Positions 36,280 to 48,640 of a DNA stretch of 64,000 nt are shown in pieces. The position numbers and the translations under genes were made by a program. The stretch lies in contig NC_044554.1 in assembly GCF_007565055.1 (NCBI RefSeq), positions 20,624,921-20,688,920 of the forward strand, given 5' to 3'. Under the pieces are notes generated by a model. The model worked only from the letters and a program-made list of their open reading frames with translations, was not told the DNA's origin and ran no database searches. The stretch is from Rhinopithecus roxellana (lineage: Eukaryota > Chordata > Mammalia > Primates > Cercopithecidae). Positions within the stretch are counted from its first letter, which is position 1. Every line of letters starts with the position of its first letter.

Positions 36280-36440
36280 AACATAATGAAAATACGTCAT
36301 TGGAGTGGTAGAAATCATTATGACAAAAAAAGTTTGGAAGCTTATTGTAATAAGTTCAGGAGATATAATGGGGATCAGGATTATAGTTGTGATAGTGGAA
36401 GTAGAGTGAATGACACATTGTACTTCAGGTCACGTAAAGG
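36280..36440 (-). mobile_element. Possible L2 LINE fragment, minus strand
   Basis: The wording 'ggaagcttattgtaataagt' followed by 'ggatcaggattatagttgtg' parallels antisense L2 ('gaggctattgcaat...'). A MIR-like scrap may follow at 36470-36600. Confidence 0.35.
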
Positions 36441-36600
36441 ATGCAGTGGAGTTGAGGTGATCTTAATAATCCTATCATTTATTGAACATGTAAGTGTAGG
36501 GCGTTGTACCAAAATATTTTCAAGCATCGTTTTACTTAATGATAACAACAAAAATGATATAAATACTATTCCTTTATTTTAGTAGATGTGACTCTTGATT

Positions 36601-38655
36601 ATAAACATGAAATTATTTGTTCATTATTGAACAGTGGAATTGCCAGGAGTGGACCACAGTCAAACCTCAGACACTCTCAAATAGTGATTGCCACTGTTGC
36701 TACGGCACCATTTCAAGCCTAGATAACAGCACTGCCATTAACCCAAGCATATGGTAAATGATAAATAGTATGTTTGGAAGGGATAATAATAAGTTTCACT
36801 CTGTGCTCCTTTATGTTTGAGAAGCCTATGAAATATCTAGTTGGATTTTTTTCATAAAAAGTTAGAAATCCTATCTGCTCTATTACAATGACTGTCTGTA
36901 ATGCATATTAGTGTGCACTCAATTGCTTAAGTAGGATATATGCCATTATAACGCAGACTTGCTTTGACTTATAAGCAAATTTCCCCAGCATAGTAATGTT
37001 TTCCATCACAAAGAAAGCACAACTAAATACAACGTGCACTAACACAACTAAATACTGTACATGATGTCCATTCACTCTATTCTCCTTTGGCCCACAACAT
37101 CTTTCTTAGAGTGTTTATAGTAAACTTTCTCTACTATGTTTGTAAGTTTTTTTGTCTCCATAATTCAGAAAAGCCAACCTTTTCTTATACTACCATAAAA
37201 TTGCCTCGACCATTTTTAAGGCCAAATGTTACATTTTCTGGAATCATTCTTTATTTATTGGGAATTTTACATCTCTTTTAAGCTGCTAGCTATTTTTATT
37301 GTTTTGTTAGTGCCCTGGTACAAAGTAACATAGCTTTTTAGTAGTCCACTTCAGTCACAGTTTTACCTTAAGTCCTGTTCGTTTTAATGCATGATTTTAT
37401 GAATTATGAAGTGTGTTCAGTAACCTGTATATTGTGTTATAGAAGAAACACCTGAGTGAGTTTGACACATAAGAGAAATGCCAAGATGGATGCATAAATT
37501 TGGGAGAAATCATCATATAAGAGGAAGTTGAAGCAATGGAAGTAAATCCTTCTTGAAGACAAAAGAGAAAATATCTGATGGTAGAACTCTGGAGACATTT
37601 GCTGAGAGATCGAAGGAAGTAGGAATCAATGGAGAATTAGCTCTTGTTGGCTGCTTTGTTCCTTGTATTATATATTCATTTATTCAAATAAATATTTACT
37701 GGGCGAAGTCCTCGAGAGAGAAGACTGCGAAAATAATGTAGTCATTTCTTTTATCCTGTTTTAAATTTTAAAATAAGCACATATTACATAAATGCTATCA
37801 TTAAATCAGATTGCCATGAATTTTCCATTAGCTTCTTGTGAAAGTCATTTCCCACTCAAATGGGATCAGAAGTCCTACCTTAGGCTTCCTATAGAACCTG
37901 AAAGAATGGTTTGAATTCCAAGTTGGATTGAATTTCATTGGATCCAAGGGCAGAAACTGGGATGTTCTTCTTGCCTGATTCATTTTCCAGTCTGCATTTA
38001 CTAGGTATAAACACCTTAAAGCGAATCATCATTCCTCTGTGCATTAGCCAAGGGACACAACAAAGCAGTAGGAACTAATATACTCTGTCCCCCTCTTGAT
38101 TTTCTTTTGGGAGGCACCAAGTCATTAAAGCAAATATGTAAGTATTTGTATGCATTGATTGAGCTTGATAGGATGGTACTGTTTGGCAACCAGTGTATTT
38201 ATTTGCATTTATTTTTAGTAAGTTTTTTGCAGCTTTTGCCAGTGTTTCCAACCATGATCAATGTGCTATAATAGATAATCTATCTGTCTCAGTCAGGCTG
38301 GTCTCTTTTCATAAATATTTCAGGATATGTGGCTTCCATTTTCAGCCAACAGGATATGTCCTTTAAATTTAACCTGAGAAATATTAGAGAATTTAGGGTG
38401 ATAGATTCAAATTTATAAAGCGAATTGGTGATAAGTATAGTACATTTGAATTTTATTGATTTTAAATTTATAGCATCAATTTGGTCATTAAAAATTTTTT
38501 TATCCCCAAAAAGCACCTGCTCTCAACACCTATATGTTATGAATATGATATAATTCAATTATCAGCTATGACATTGAACATGATTTTAGGGTCTTAATAA
38601 TAAGATAATTAACTATTAGTAGCATAGGAAACATAGCTTAGTCAAACTAAATATA
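36601..38655. other. Unassigned AT-rich sequence
   Basis: No element or exon is recognised. Confidence 0.4.
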
Positions 38656-38659
38656 TATG

Positions 38660-38672
38660 TACACACACATGA

Positions 38673-38705
<33 letters not shown>
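38660..38705. repeat. (CA)n dinucleotide microsatellite
   Basis: An imperfect start (acacacacatgaat) is followed by about 15 perfect CA units to 38704. A likely length polymorphism. Confidence 0.95.
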
Positions 38706-38708
<3 letters not shown>

Positions 38709-39190
38709 AAATTTACCTGTTTGATATATTTACTTATTAGCTGTACCTTATCAAATAGTACTAGTCTGAACTTGGGCTGAAAAATTACATTGATTATATA
38801 CTGCCCAAAGTAGTTAGTATTTTTCCATTCCTGACACATTAAGAATACTATGCACTTGATTTGTTTTATCTACAATGTCAACTTTTATACTGATTATTAT
38901 TGACAATAGTTTTTGTTTTAGAACCATCCCTACCAATATATTGATAAGAAGCAAGTTAAATCTATGGCATTTTATTTAGCTTGAATTGGTCTACTTGGTG
39001 AGTGATTTTGTGTACATACACACATCAGTTAATGCAATTTAAGATTACTAGCCTTATTCAACTAGATAATTCTACAAGAAACACTTGTCAATATGGTCAA
39101 GTGGCATCTATAAGAAATGTCATTTAAAAAAGTGAAATGAGGAAAATATTGATATTTTTGAGAAACAACCAAATGTGTTTTCCTTTATAT
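38706..39190. other. Unassigned sequence
   Basis: Nothing recognised. Confidence 0.4.
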
Positions 39191-39194
39191 TATG

Positions 39195-40520
39195 CCCAAT
39201 TATAATACACTGTGGCCCCCACCACGAGCCTATGGGAAGTACTGCCAGGTTACTGCTGATGTTCTCTTAAAGCCCAAGGGTTCTCCAGTTAGCTTGTGGT
39301 GAATGATGACTGACTTAGGACTCACCCTTTGGGGAAGTGGGCTCACATCTGGCTCAAGGCAGGTCCAGAAATGCCATCCAAGACTGAAGCCCTGAAATTA
39401 GGGACCCAAAGAGCTTGCTTGGTGCTTTACCCCACTGTGGCTGTGCTGATACCTAAGGTACCTGCTTTTCCAAAGCAGAAGGGGTCTCTCGACATAACCA
39501 CCACAGCTGAGAATGTGCTGAGCCTCATTTGTAATCAGCAAGTCTCACCCAAGTCCCACAGCAATACTACCAGGTTAACATTGCTGGTTATAACTGTGGT
39601 TATACAGAGACCAAAGGCTCTTTAGTCAGCAAGTGATGGGTGCTTCCAGGATTGGGCCTTTCCCTTAAGATAGTAGGTTTCCTTCTGTCCCAGGGTGTGT
39701 CTAGAAATTTCATCTTGGAACTAGGGCCTGGGAAGGGTGTTTTAAGACTCTGACTGTTGCCCTATGCTACTGTTGCTGAGGTGGTATCCACAATGCAAGA
39801 CAAAGACCTCTTTACTCTTTTCTCTCTTCTCCTCAAATAGAAGTAAGGAGTCTCTTTTGGAGCCACAAGATGTGCAGCCTGGAGTTGGGGGAGGGGTGGC
39901 AAAGCACTCCTTCAGCTGCCCCAGCTGGTGTCTCGGTAGGTTGTATGGCCCCGTCACTATCCACTGGCTCTGAGCCAAGTTCAGCACTAAGAACCGCCTA
40001 CGAGTTGCAGTCTTTGTGGCCTAGACTGCCTTTAAGTGTGTTTAGAACCCCAGAGACCTTTAACTCATGGTGCTGAGGCTTGCCAGAACTCAAGTTCCAA
40101 CCACTGTGATGGGCACTTGCCCCCTCGCTAGGGCTGGTTTAAATATTCCCTCCGTGGGTGAGCACCAGCTGAGTTCAGCCCAATTTGGCTTTCTACCATG
40201 ACAGGGCACTGCTGAGTTCAATGTAATGTCTCTCCTTTGCTGCATTCTCCCCCTCCCAAGCATAGAGAATCTCTCTTCAGGCCACAGGCCACTGCTGGGG
40301 GATGAGGGAGTAGTGGCATTGGTGATCCAAGACTGTCTGCTGCTCTCCTTGCTGCCTCTTCCAGCTATATGAAGTTAAAACTAGACACTGTGAGTGCTCA
40401 CCTGATTTTTTTTTTTATAAAGAGGCGTGTGTGTGTATGTGTGTAGATAGTTGTTAAATTGGTGTCCTTGCAGAGGAAGCAATCAGTGGAACTTGTATTT
40501 GTCCATCTTGCTCCACCCCT
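39195..40520 (+). mobile_element. L1 5'UTR-like block
   Basis: A GC-richer island in AT-rich DNA. 'gccctgaaattagggacc' (39390), 'actgcctttaagtgtgttta' (40027) and 'gatagttgttaaattggtgt' (40447), followed by 'ccatcttgctccaccc', resemble the 5'UTR of older primate L1s (L1MA/L1PB type), which carries an internal promoter. Related phrases recur ('gcaaga...tcctcaaa'), as in tandem-monomer L1 promoters. No ORF1 follows; it is detached from a body. The frames at 39329-39625 and 39742-39987 are not genes. Confidence 0.55.
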
Positions 40521-40760
40521 CCTCCATCGCTCCAGATTGTTTTTTATCACTGACTTGTGGGAATTCTATATGTATTTTGGATATGTTATTTATTGGAATA
40601 TATGTGTGTGTGTGTGCGTGTGCACATAAGTAAATTACCATATATATACATATATAATAAATACTCTCTCCCAGTCCCAGGGATGCTTTTCTGCTCTCTT
40701 AATGATGTCTTTTGATGAACGTAAATTCCAAATATTAATAAAGTAATATTTATTAATCAT
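40521..40760 (-). mobile_element. L1 LINE fragment, minus strand, with TG repeats
   Basis: 'gacttgtgggaattctatat' and 'tcttaatgatgtcttttgat' are antisense L1 ORF2 wording. A (TG)n tract at about 40601-40624 and a TA-rich run interrupt it. Confidence 0.5.
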
Positions 40761-41249
40761 CTGATGATTAATTCTTCACTTTTTTCTGCTTAAGAAATGT
40801 TTTTATGATTATAAAAATAACTTCTTAAGGTTTTAAACTAATTTTTATTGTTTTAAACACAGTGTTGACCTAGAAGGCTATTGTAACATCTTGTGCAGGT
40901 GTATGTAAAGTCATCTGACCTCATCTATACAATTCCACTGGACAAATTTTAATTAGAAGCCCTGTTGTGCAAGATGTAGGATTTTAATTTTAAAAATTAA
41001 AAATTTACTCAGACTCTTGTATAATTTAAGGCAAAATAAAGTAACTTCTTAATTCAAATAATTTCCTGTGCAAATATAGAAAAAGGATAAATAAATGTTG
41101 ACTCTGAGATCAATGACAACTTCAAAGGTGTGCTGATATTTGAGTTGGAGAAAGAAAGATGATAAATAATGACAAGAAGAGCATAATAATACTTAAGTAC
41201 ATTAAAAGCCAGGAAGTAATTAGGGCACTTTAGGAAATGTAAGTTAATA
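40761..41249. other. Unassigned AT-rich sequence
   Basis: Nothing recognised. Confidence 0.4.
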
Positions 41250-41640
41250 GGGGGATATTGAGAGATTAAGATCAAAAGACAATTTGAACAACCACAAAGA
41301 ACATGTCAAAGAATCTGGTGTTTATTCTTTTGGCAATAAGTGGAATGGAAGTTATCATGTTTGGGAATGAAATTATTTCAGTCATATTTTTAAAAAGTAA
41401 CACAGGAGAGAATAAGATGTAAAAATTGAAGACATTTTTTAAACAGTCTGAGTGACCTGTACTATGACAGAACCAGTGGGAATGGAAAGCAGCGAGAGAA
41501 GTGGTATTAATTTAACCAATAAATATTGGTTAAGTAAAAATTACATTTAACTGACTTTGGAGACTTTGGAGACATACATGAGCTGTGGCAAAAGAGATGT
41601 TTAGAGACAGTGTTAATTAGAGATGAAGGATGTGGCTTAA
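41250..41640 (-). mobile_element. Possible L2 LINE fragment, minus strand
   Basis: A purine-rich stretch with 'ctggtgtttattcttttggc', 'ggaatggaagttatcatgtt' and 'cagtgggaatggaaagcagc', in the order expected of antisense L2. Strongly diverged. Confidence 0.45.
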
Positions 41641-42226
41641 ATAAAAGAAGTTAGGATGGTTTGCTCTGACAAACTAAAGAAAAAAAAGATGTGATGGATA
41701 ATATTAGTGTAAGCTTGATTGGAAGTGGAGAAGGGTTTCTTGTGAACAGAAGTTGAACATGGGTCAGTTGGTCCTGGGAAACGGGCAAACACCTGTATCC
41801 TTGAAGAGCTCTGTGACTGCCCTTCTCTGTATACCAGATCTTACAGTCACTCAAATGAAAAACTTAAATGGAATGAGAATAATTGGATCCTGAGGTGGCA
41901 GGGGCCAAGTGGCAGCACTCAGTCGTCAAAGCAAGGTGGTTGTAGTTGCCATAATGGACAGCAGAGGCAAAGCAGCAATCAGAATAGTCTGAATCCTGTA
42001 GAGCTCTGGCGAGGGCTAATTAATCAGAGTGTTCCTAGAAGTGAAATTGATAGTAAGCCTACTGCATTCTTACTTAATTTGTATAAGCAGAAAACTTCCA
42101 GGTCAAGTGGACTAAAGAATAATTTGAATGATAGAAATAGAAACTCATGGCCCCTCAATCAACTTCCAGACTTGAACCAGTTTACAGACCCAAAACTCCA
42201 TAAATGAAGGGGAGGCCCCAATTCCC

Positions 42227-42436
42227 TTGAGGAAGGACCCCACTACACTACTGACAATTTATACTGTTAACCTTTCTCTCATCCTTCCCCAAGGACACCT
42301 CTGGCCTTTTACCAGGGTAACTGTGTTTTGGGAAAGGAGAATTATCAGAACTTTCAGGGACTATTGTACATTGGCTCTGAGCAGACATTTATTTCAGGGA
42401 ACCCAAAATGTCACTGTCGTCCTTCAGTTAAAGTAG
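42227..42436 (+). pseudogene. HERV-L gag-end/protease region remnant
   Basis: A 70-codon frame (LTIYTVNLSLILPQGH..., FQGTQNVTVVLQLK) precedes RT by about 250 bases, the protease position. An active-site DTG cannot be read in this frame. Assignment is by place and by resemblance to HERV-L. Confidence 0.45.
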
Positions 42437-42689
42437 GGGGTTCATGGAGATCAGGTAATTAATTGAGTTATAGCTCAGGTTTGACTTACAGTGGGTCCAG
42501 TTGGTCCCCAGACCCATCCTGTGGTCATTTCCCCAGTGCCAGAGTGCATAGTTGGCACAGACATGCTTAGCAGCTGGCAGGATCCCCACATTGGCTCCCT
42601 GACTGGTAGGGTAAGGGCTATTAGGTGGAAAGTCCAAATGGAAGCCATTAGAGATGCCTCTACCTAGAGAAATAGTAAATCAAAACAAT

Positions 42690-43270
42690 GTCTCATTCCT
42701 GGAGGGATTGCAGAGATTAGTGCCACTATCAAGGACTTGAAAGATGCAGGGGTGGTGATTCCCACCACATCCCTGTTCAACTTTCCTATTTGGCCTGTGA
42801 AGAGGACAGATGGATCTTGAAGAACGACAGTGGATTATCATAAGCTTAACCAAATGGTGACTCCAATTGCAGCTATTAATTTACACATCTCCTGGTACCT
42901 GGGATGAAGCCATTGATTTGGCGTATGCCTTCTTCTCCATTTCTGTCCATAAGGCCTGCCAGAAGCAATTTGCATTTAGCTGACAAGGCCAGCAACACAC
43001 CTTCACTGTCTACCTCAGGGGTATATCAACTCTCCAGCTTTGTGTCATAATCCTTTTTGCAGAGATCTTGATCACTTTTCCCTTCCATAAGATATCACAC
43101 TGGTCCATTACATTGATGACATTATGCTGATTGGACTCAGTGAGCAAGAAGTAGCAAATACACTGGACTAATTGGTGAGACATTTGCATGTCAGGGGATG
43201 AGAAATAAATCCAACTAAAATTCAGGAGGCTTCTAGCTCAGTGAAATTTTTAGGAGTCCAGTGGTGTGAG
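42690..43270 (+). pseudogene. HERV-L reverse transcriptase remnant
   Basis: The catalytic box HYIDDIMLIGLSEQE is encoded at 43106-43150 (YIDD at 43109-43120), followed by motif-E-like 'SVKFLGVQW' coding near 43240. Upstream, 'aaagatgcaggggtggtgat' encodes the KDLKDAGVV fingers region. Stop codons occur near 42820 and elsewhere. Confidence 0.85.
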
Positions 43271-43289
43271 GCCTGTTGAGATATTTCTT

Positions 43290-44060
43290 CTAAGGTGAAG
43301 AATAAGTTGTTGTTTTTGGTCCTTCCTGCAACTGAGAAAGAGGCACAACCCCTAGTGGGCCTATTTGGATTTTGGAGGCAACACATTCTTCATTTGTGTG
43401 TGTTACTCCAGCCCATTTATCAAGTGACCCAAAGGGCTGCCAGTTTTGAGTGGGCTCCAGAACAAGAGAAGACTCTACAACAGGTCCAGGCCACTTGGGC
43501 CATATGATCCAGCAGATCCAATGGTGCTTGAGATGTCAGTGGCAGATAGGGATGCTGTCTGGAGCCTTTCGCAGGCCCCCATAGGTGAATCACAGCAAAG
43601 GCCTCTAGGATTTTGGAGCAAGGCCCTGCCATTTTCTGCAGATAACTACCCTCCTTTTGAGAGACAGCTCTTGGCCTGTTACTCGGCTTTGGCAGAAACT
43701 GAATGTTTGACTATGGGTCACCAAGTTACCGTGCGACCTGAACTGCCTATCATGTACTGGGTACCTTCTGACCCATCTAGCCATAAAGCTGGTCATGCAC
43801 AGCAGCATTTCACCATCAAATGAAAGTGGTGTGTATGTGATCAGGTTTGAGTAGTTCCTAAAGGCACAAGTAAGTTACATATGGAAGTGAATCAAATACC
43901 CATGGCCCTCACTCCTGCCACCCTGCCTTCTCTCCCTCAGCCTGCACCGATGGTCTCATTGGGAGTTGCCTATGATCAGTTGATAGAGGAAGAGAAGACT
44001 AGGGCCTCGTTCACAGATGGTTCTGTACGATACGCAGGCACCACCTGACAGTGGACAGCT
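43290..44060 (+). pseudogene. HERV-L connection/RNase H remnant
   Basis: The frame at 43295-43507 has QPLVGLFGFWRQHILHL, and the shifted frame at 43446-43823 has MVLEMSVADRDAVWSLSQAP and PLGFWSKALPFSADNYPPFE. A Thr-Asp-Gly-Ser RNase H start is encoded at about 44012-44023. A frameshift near 43500 joins the first two frames, and at least one more break follows. Confidence 0.85.
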
Positions 44061-44149
44061 GCCGCACTACAGTCCCTTTCTAGGACATCCCTGAAGGACA
44101 GCAGTGAAGGGAAATCTTCCCATTGGGCAGACCTTTGAGCAGTGCCCTT

Positions 44150-45220
44150 GGTTGTGTACTTTGCTTGGAAAGAGTAATGGCTAGATGTGTGATTATATAC
44201 TGATTCATGGGCTATAGTCAATCATTTGGCTGGATGGTCAGGGACTTGGAAGAAGCATGATTGGAAAATTGGTAACAAAGAAATTTGGGGAAGAGGTATG
44301 TGGATGGACCTCTCTGAGTCGTCAAAAACTTAAGACATTTTTATCCCATGTGAATACTCACCAAAGGTTGACCTCAGCTGAGGAGGATTTTAATAATCAA
44401 GTGGATAGGATGATTCATTCTGTGGACGCCACTCAGCCTCTTTTTCTAGTCATCCTGCCATTGCCCAATGGGCCCATGAGAAAAGTGGCCATGGTGGCAG
44501 GGATGGAGGTTATGCATGGGCTCAGCAATATGTACTTTCACTCACCAAGGCTAACCTGGGTATGGCCACCACTGAGTGCCCAATCTGCCAGCAGCGGAGA
44601 CCAACACCAAGCCCTTAATGTGGCATCATTCCTCAGGGTGATCAGCTAGCTCCTTGGTGGCATATTGATTATATTGAACCTCTTCTGTCACGGAAAGGGC
44701 AGTGGTTTGTCCTCACCAGAATAGACATTTACTCTGAATATGGGTTTACCTATCTTGCATGCAATGCTTTTGCCAAGACTACCATTTGTGGACTCACAAA
44801 ATGCCTTATTCACCATCATGGTATTCCACATAGCATTGCCTCTGTCCAAGGCATTCACTTTACAGCTAAATAAATGTAGCAGTGGGCTCATGCTTATGGA
44901 ATTCTCTAGTCTTACCATGTTATCACTGAAGCAGCTGGATAGGTAGAACAGTGGAATGGCCTCTGAAGTCACAATTACAATGCCAACTAGGTGGCAATAC
45001 TTTGCAAGTCTGGGGCAAAGTTCTCCAGAAGGTTGTGTATGCTCTGAATTGGTGTGCAATGTATGGTACTGTTTCTCCCACAGCCAGGATTCACAGGTCC
45101 AGGAATCAAGGGGTGAAACTGGAAGTGGCACAACTTACCATCACCCTTAGTGACCCATTAGCAAAATTTTTGCTTCCTTTCCCCATGACATTATGTTCTG
45201 TTGGCCTAGAGGTTTTAGTT
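44150..45220 (+). pseudogene. HERV-L integrase remnant
   Basis: Zinc-domain Cys-Pro-Ile-Cys is encoded at 44577-44588, and the core's first Asp lies in 'HIDYIEP' (about 44661-44681). The frame at 44257-44649 covers the N-terminal part. The rest of the core is broken by stops (for example near 44870 and 44940). Integrase would join viral DNA to host DNA; this copy cannot. Confidence 0.75.
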
Positions 45221-45232
45221 CCATAGGGAGGA

Positions 45233-45430
45233 ATGGTGCCACCAGGAGAAATAACAAAGATTCCATTAAACTGGAAGTTGAGGTTGTCACCTGGCCACTT
45301 TGGGCTCCTCCTTCCTTTAAGTCAACAGGCTAAGAAGAAAGTTGCAGTGTTGGCTGGGGTGATTGACCTGGACTATCAAGATGGAATCAGTCTGCTACCC
45401 CACAGTGGAGGTAAGGAAGAGTATGTCGAT
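45233..45430 (+). pseudogene. dUTPase-like remnant of HERV-L
   Basis: The frame contains FGLLLPLSQQAKKKVAVLAG and then GVIDLDYQDGISLLPHSGGK. The Gly-Val-Ile-Asp-x-Asp-Tyr stretch is the uracil-binding motif of trimeric dUTPases, which HERV-L and MERV-L carry after integrase. The frame continues only to about residue 94 and the last motif is missing. It supports the family assignment independently of RT. Confidence 0.72.
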
Positions 45431-46149
45431 TATACAAATACACAATTTTGTGTCATATCAGATTATGAGAAAGAAAACTACATTTCATTAAAAACCATTA
45501 TTTCTATGCTAGTCTGAAATTTTATAGTTCTTACATATCCTAATAATAAATATAAATTTGATTCCCTTGAATTCTTAAATCTGGGATTACCTGAAAACGC
45601 TGACAGGCTCAGCACCATCATTTTCCCTACTTTCTGGGTAACAAAGGGGGTCTGATTAAATACCTCATGGGACCTGTAATGAAACTCGCCAAGCTTTGAG
45701 TCCAACTCTGAGCTTAGGCTTCATGTCTAATAACTGCATTTGGGGATTGGTTTTCTCGTGCTCCAGTCCCTTTCTACAAGTATCTGGGTCTCAGTGCTTT
45801 AGTTTCTGTCTTATAAATGATACTTTACCTTGGTCCCTCCAATACTGAGGCCTTGTCTTCACTTTTCCCAGAGCTCCGAAGACTGAAATCACAATACTCC
45901 TATGCCACCTGTTCTTCATAATACATATTGACTACTTTTCTGTGTCGCCACATGTTGTTACTAGTCACAGCTCACCTGCAAAGGTATCCAAATCTCACTA
46001 TATTCTGAATAAGTTGGCTACCTCACCAGACCACGGCAAATCACAGATCCCACTCTTCTGTTTGTTTGTTTTGAATTTAGTTCCACCATTGAGGGCAGGG
46101 AATATATGTTTTCTGTATTTCTTTACTTTCCCATATTGCCTATATAATG
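45431..46149. other. Unassigned sequence, no 3' LTR recognised
   Basis: Here a HERV-L 3' LTR would be expected. I could not recognise LTR ends or a polypurine tract. Confidence 0.4.
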
Positions 46150-46164
46150 CTATTTATATTTTTG

Positions 46165-46390
46165 TAAAAATATATAAATATTTATATAAATATAAATTTT
46201 TATATTTTATAAATATAATTTTATAAATATATATTTATATTTATAAATATAATTTTATAAATATATATTTATATTTATAAATATAATTTTATAAATATAT
46301 ATTTATATTTATAAATATTTATAAATATTTTAAAATATAAATATAAATAAAATATTTATATAAATATATTTATATAAATATAAATAAACT
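46165..46390. repeat. AT-only minisatellite, 34-bp period
   Basis: ataattttat recurs at 46215, 46249 and 46283, giving a 34-bp unit repeated about three times. It is flanked by looser ATAAAT-type repeats. Nearly pure A/T and self-complementary, it should extrude cruciforms readily. Confidence 0.93.
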
Positions 46391-46599
46391 TTGATTTATA
46401 TAATTTTCTCTCATTGTAGAAAAATGACAGTTACAATCCCAGTCTCCCACTGAACTCCTCCATGGGTCAGACTCAATGACCTCTTCTACCTGACGTAAGA
46501 TTGAAATATAATTTTGCCAGTAAAACACAAAATAAGTACTATATAAGAGTATATTCACTTCATTTACTTAATAAACAGTTACAAAAGTTAAATATTAAT

Positions 46600-46740
46600 T
46601 TTTTATCTGTAAAATGGGAGAAAAAATAATTTTCTCTTTGTACAGTTATTATGATAATTACATGGATTAGTACATATAAAGGGTTTAGAACAGTGCCTGG
46701 AAAATATCATCTGTTCAATAAAGGTGAATTAGTTTGCCTA
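46600..46740 (+). mobile_element. MIR SINE, 3' half
   Basis: 'tgtaaaatgggagaaa' leads to 'gaacagtgcctggaaaatat' and 'ttcaataaaggtg', in MIR order on the plus strand. Confidence 0.8.
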
Positions 46741-48640
46741 TGCTTATTCTAATTTGTACTGTAACTTGTACAGTACTGGGCACTTTGTAGATACAGAAAA
46801 AAACTTGAGTTAACAATTTTACTTTAGTTCATGATTTCTATTGAATATTTAAAATCACTGTTTAGAAAGAGTACGTTACAATAAATGAAAAGTAATTCTG
46901 ATCATTTTTTATATTAAAATGAGTATAAGCCAAAAATAAAATAAATAATTCAAGTTATAGAGTTTAAATAAAAATAAATATTGGCATATTTATTATAACT
47001 GCAATGCCTGTTGCTTTCTCTAAATCTAAAAGAAGAATTATTTTTATATCATCTAATACTGGGATTCAATATCAACCTACAAAGCCTTATTATGAGTAAA
47101 TGCTAATAAATTCAACTGTGGCTTGTAGTGCATAACATGAAGTAAAAGCAAATCTTTGATATTCTATTTTTTGTAATACCACTATAATGTCCCCTTTATT
47201 TTCAATTTTATACAAACAAGACTTTTTATTATTTTTTACCTAACTGGTTTATGTTAATTAAAAGAATTTTGCTTTTATTCTGTAAAATTATTTTCAATGG
47301 TAAAAAAGTGAAAACATACATCAAAGCCTCATAAAAGTTCAATAAAGGAATAAATGCATTTGTATTTTACATATCAGTATAAAATTGGGAAGAAATGCAC
47401 AACAATCTCTTAAATTTTCTCCTCAAAGGATTTGTTCATACCTTAAATATTTGATTTTAAAACATTTTTCTCCTTAACTTAAGTAGTCTAAAACTTGAAA
47501 TGGATCTATAACAATAATGGTGGCATCTGGAAGACATTTTTAGCAACAGACAAAGCCAAAAGTCAATGGAATGCAACATGTGGATAAAATATTATAACTT
47601 TAGCTATGTGGTTAGGTATTTAAATACCCTTTGGCAGCTGATGCCTTTCTTTTGATATGCAATCTTAGAAAGCTAATGCTATTACTGCACTGATATATCC
47701 AAAATATTTACATCTTGAAATCTATCATCGAATGTCATTACTTTCCAAGACTTCAACTAGATGGTATTGTAAGTGATGAGAGTATTCTTTCATTTACTTA
47801 AATTTTATTATATTTGTGAATTAAACCCCTTGAATGTCCACAAATTATGTGGTATTTGTTAAACATATTTGTGTAAATAATTCAGGAAATAGATTTATTC
47901 TATATTATGAAAGTCAAATGCAGGGTATCAGAGTAAATTTAAACCACTAGACCATAACGAAATAAAATGCAAATATGCTGTCCGAGTCTGCCTTTTTAAT
48001 ATGTGGAAGACTGCCCCAGAGAGGGAGGGAGAGAGAAGAGACAGATGCCTTTTAATATTAAGGATGAAATTTGCTCTATCCCTTTGAAGGCCTCAGTCCT
48101 AAGTTTTTTACTTCATTTCCTTTTGAGATTTTAAAGTATTTTTATAGAGTCTTCTTTTGTATCTTTTAAAGCTTTCCATTTTTCTAATCTCTCTCTGTAC
48201 AAATATGTGGGCATATGTATAATTTATCCATGTATTTATCTATGTTTCTATCTATCTATCTATCTGCCCATCTAATTTACGGTCCCTTTATCTGTTATCT
48301 ACTTAGGATATACACACAAAAGAAATTAAGTGGAATATGGAAATTACCCAAATCTAAATAATTACAAGGGTAGTTCTGTAGTTAGGAGGAGAGAATAAAA
48401 CTCTCATTTTAAACTGTGACTTTCTAACTAAAAACAATTTGAAGTGACTGTAATTCTTTATTTTACTTTTCCTATCTCGAGAAGGATTTTTCTCTTCTCT
48501 TTTTTTCTTTTCCTTTCTCTGACTTCACCTCAGCAGAGGAGTCACAAAGGCAGTCTTAGAACTCTCTTACTGTCTTAGGATTCTATCCACAGAAGCTGAG
48601 CTATTCCAGAAAGGGCCTACTAGACAACCCTGCATCTTAA
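46741..48640. other. Unassigned AT-rich sequence
   Basis: No element is named. A short (CTAT)n run lies at 48243-48263. Confidence 0.4.

Larger units (their letters stand above)
41862..45430 (+). mobile_element. HERV-L-type provirus remnant
   Basis: A plus-strand class III element holds the gag end (41862-42220), protease (42227-42436 region), RT (42690-43270), connection/RNase H (43290-44060), integrase (44150-45220) and a dUTPase-like end (45233-45430). The wording is close to the HERV-L family, which has no env. Neither LTR was found, so both ends are truncated. Each coding segment is broken by stops and frame changes. Opposite-strand frames in this interval are shadows. Confidence 0.88.

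Noticed and set aside
39329..39987. 98- and 81-codon frames in the GC-richer block
   Set aside because: They lie inside the L1 5'UTR-like block, and frames on opposite strands overlap without codon bias.
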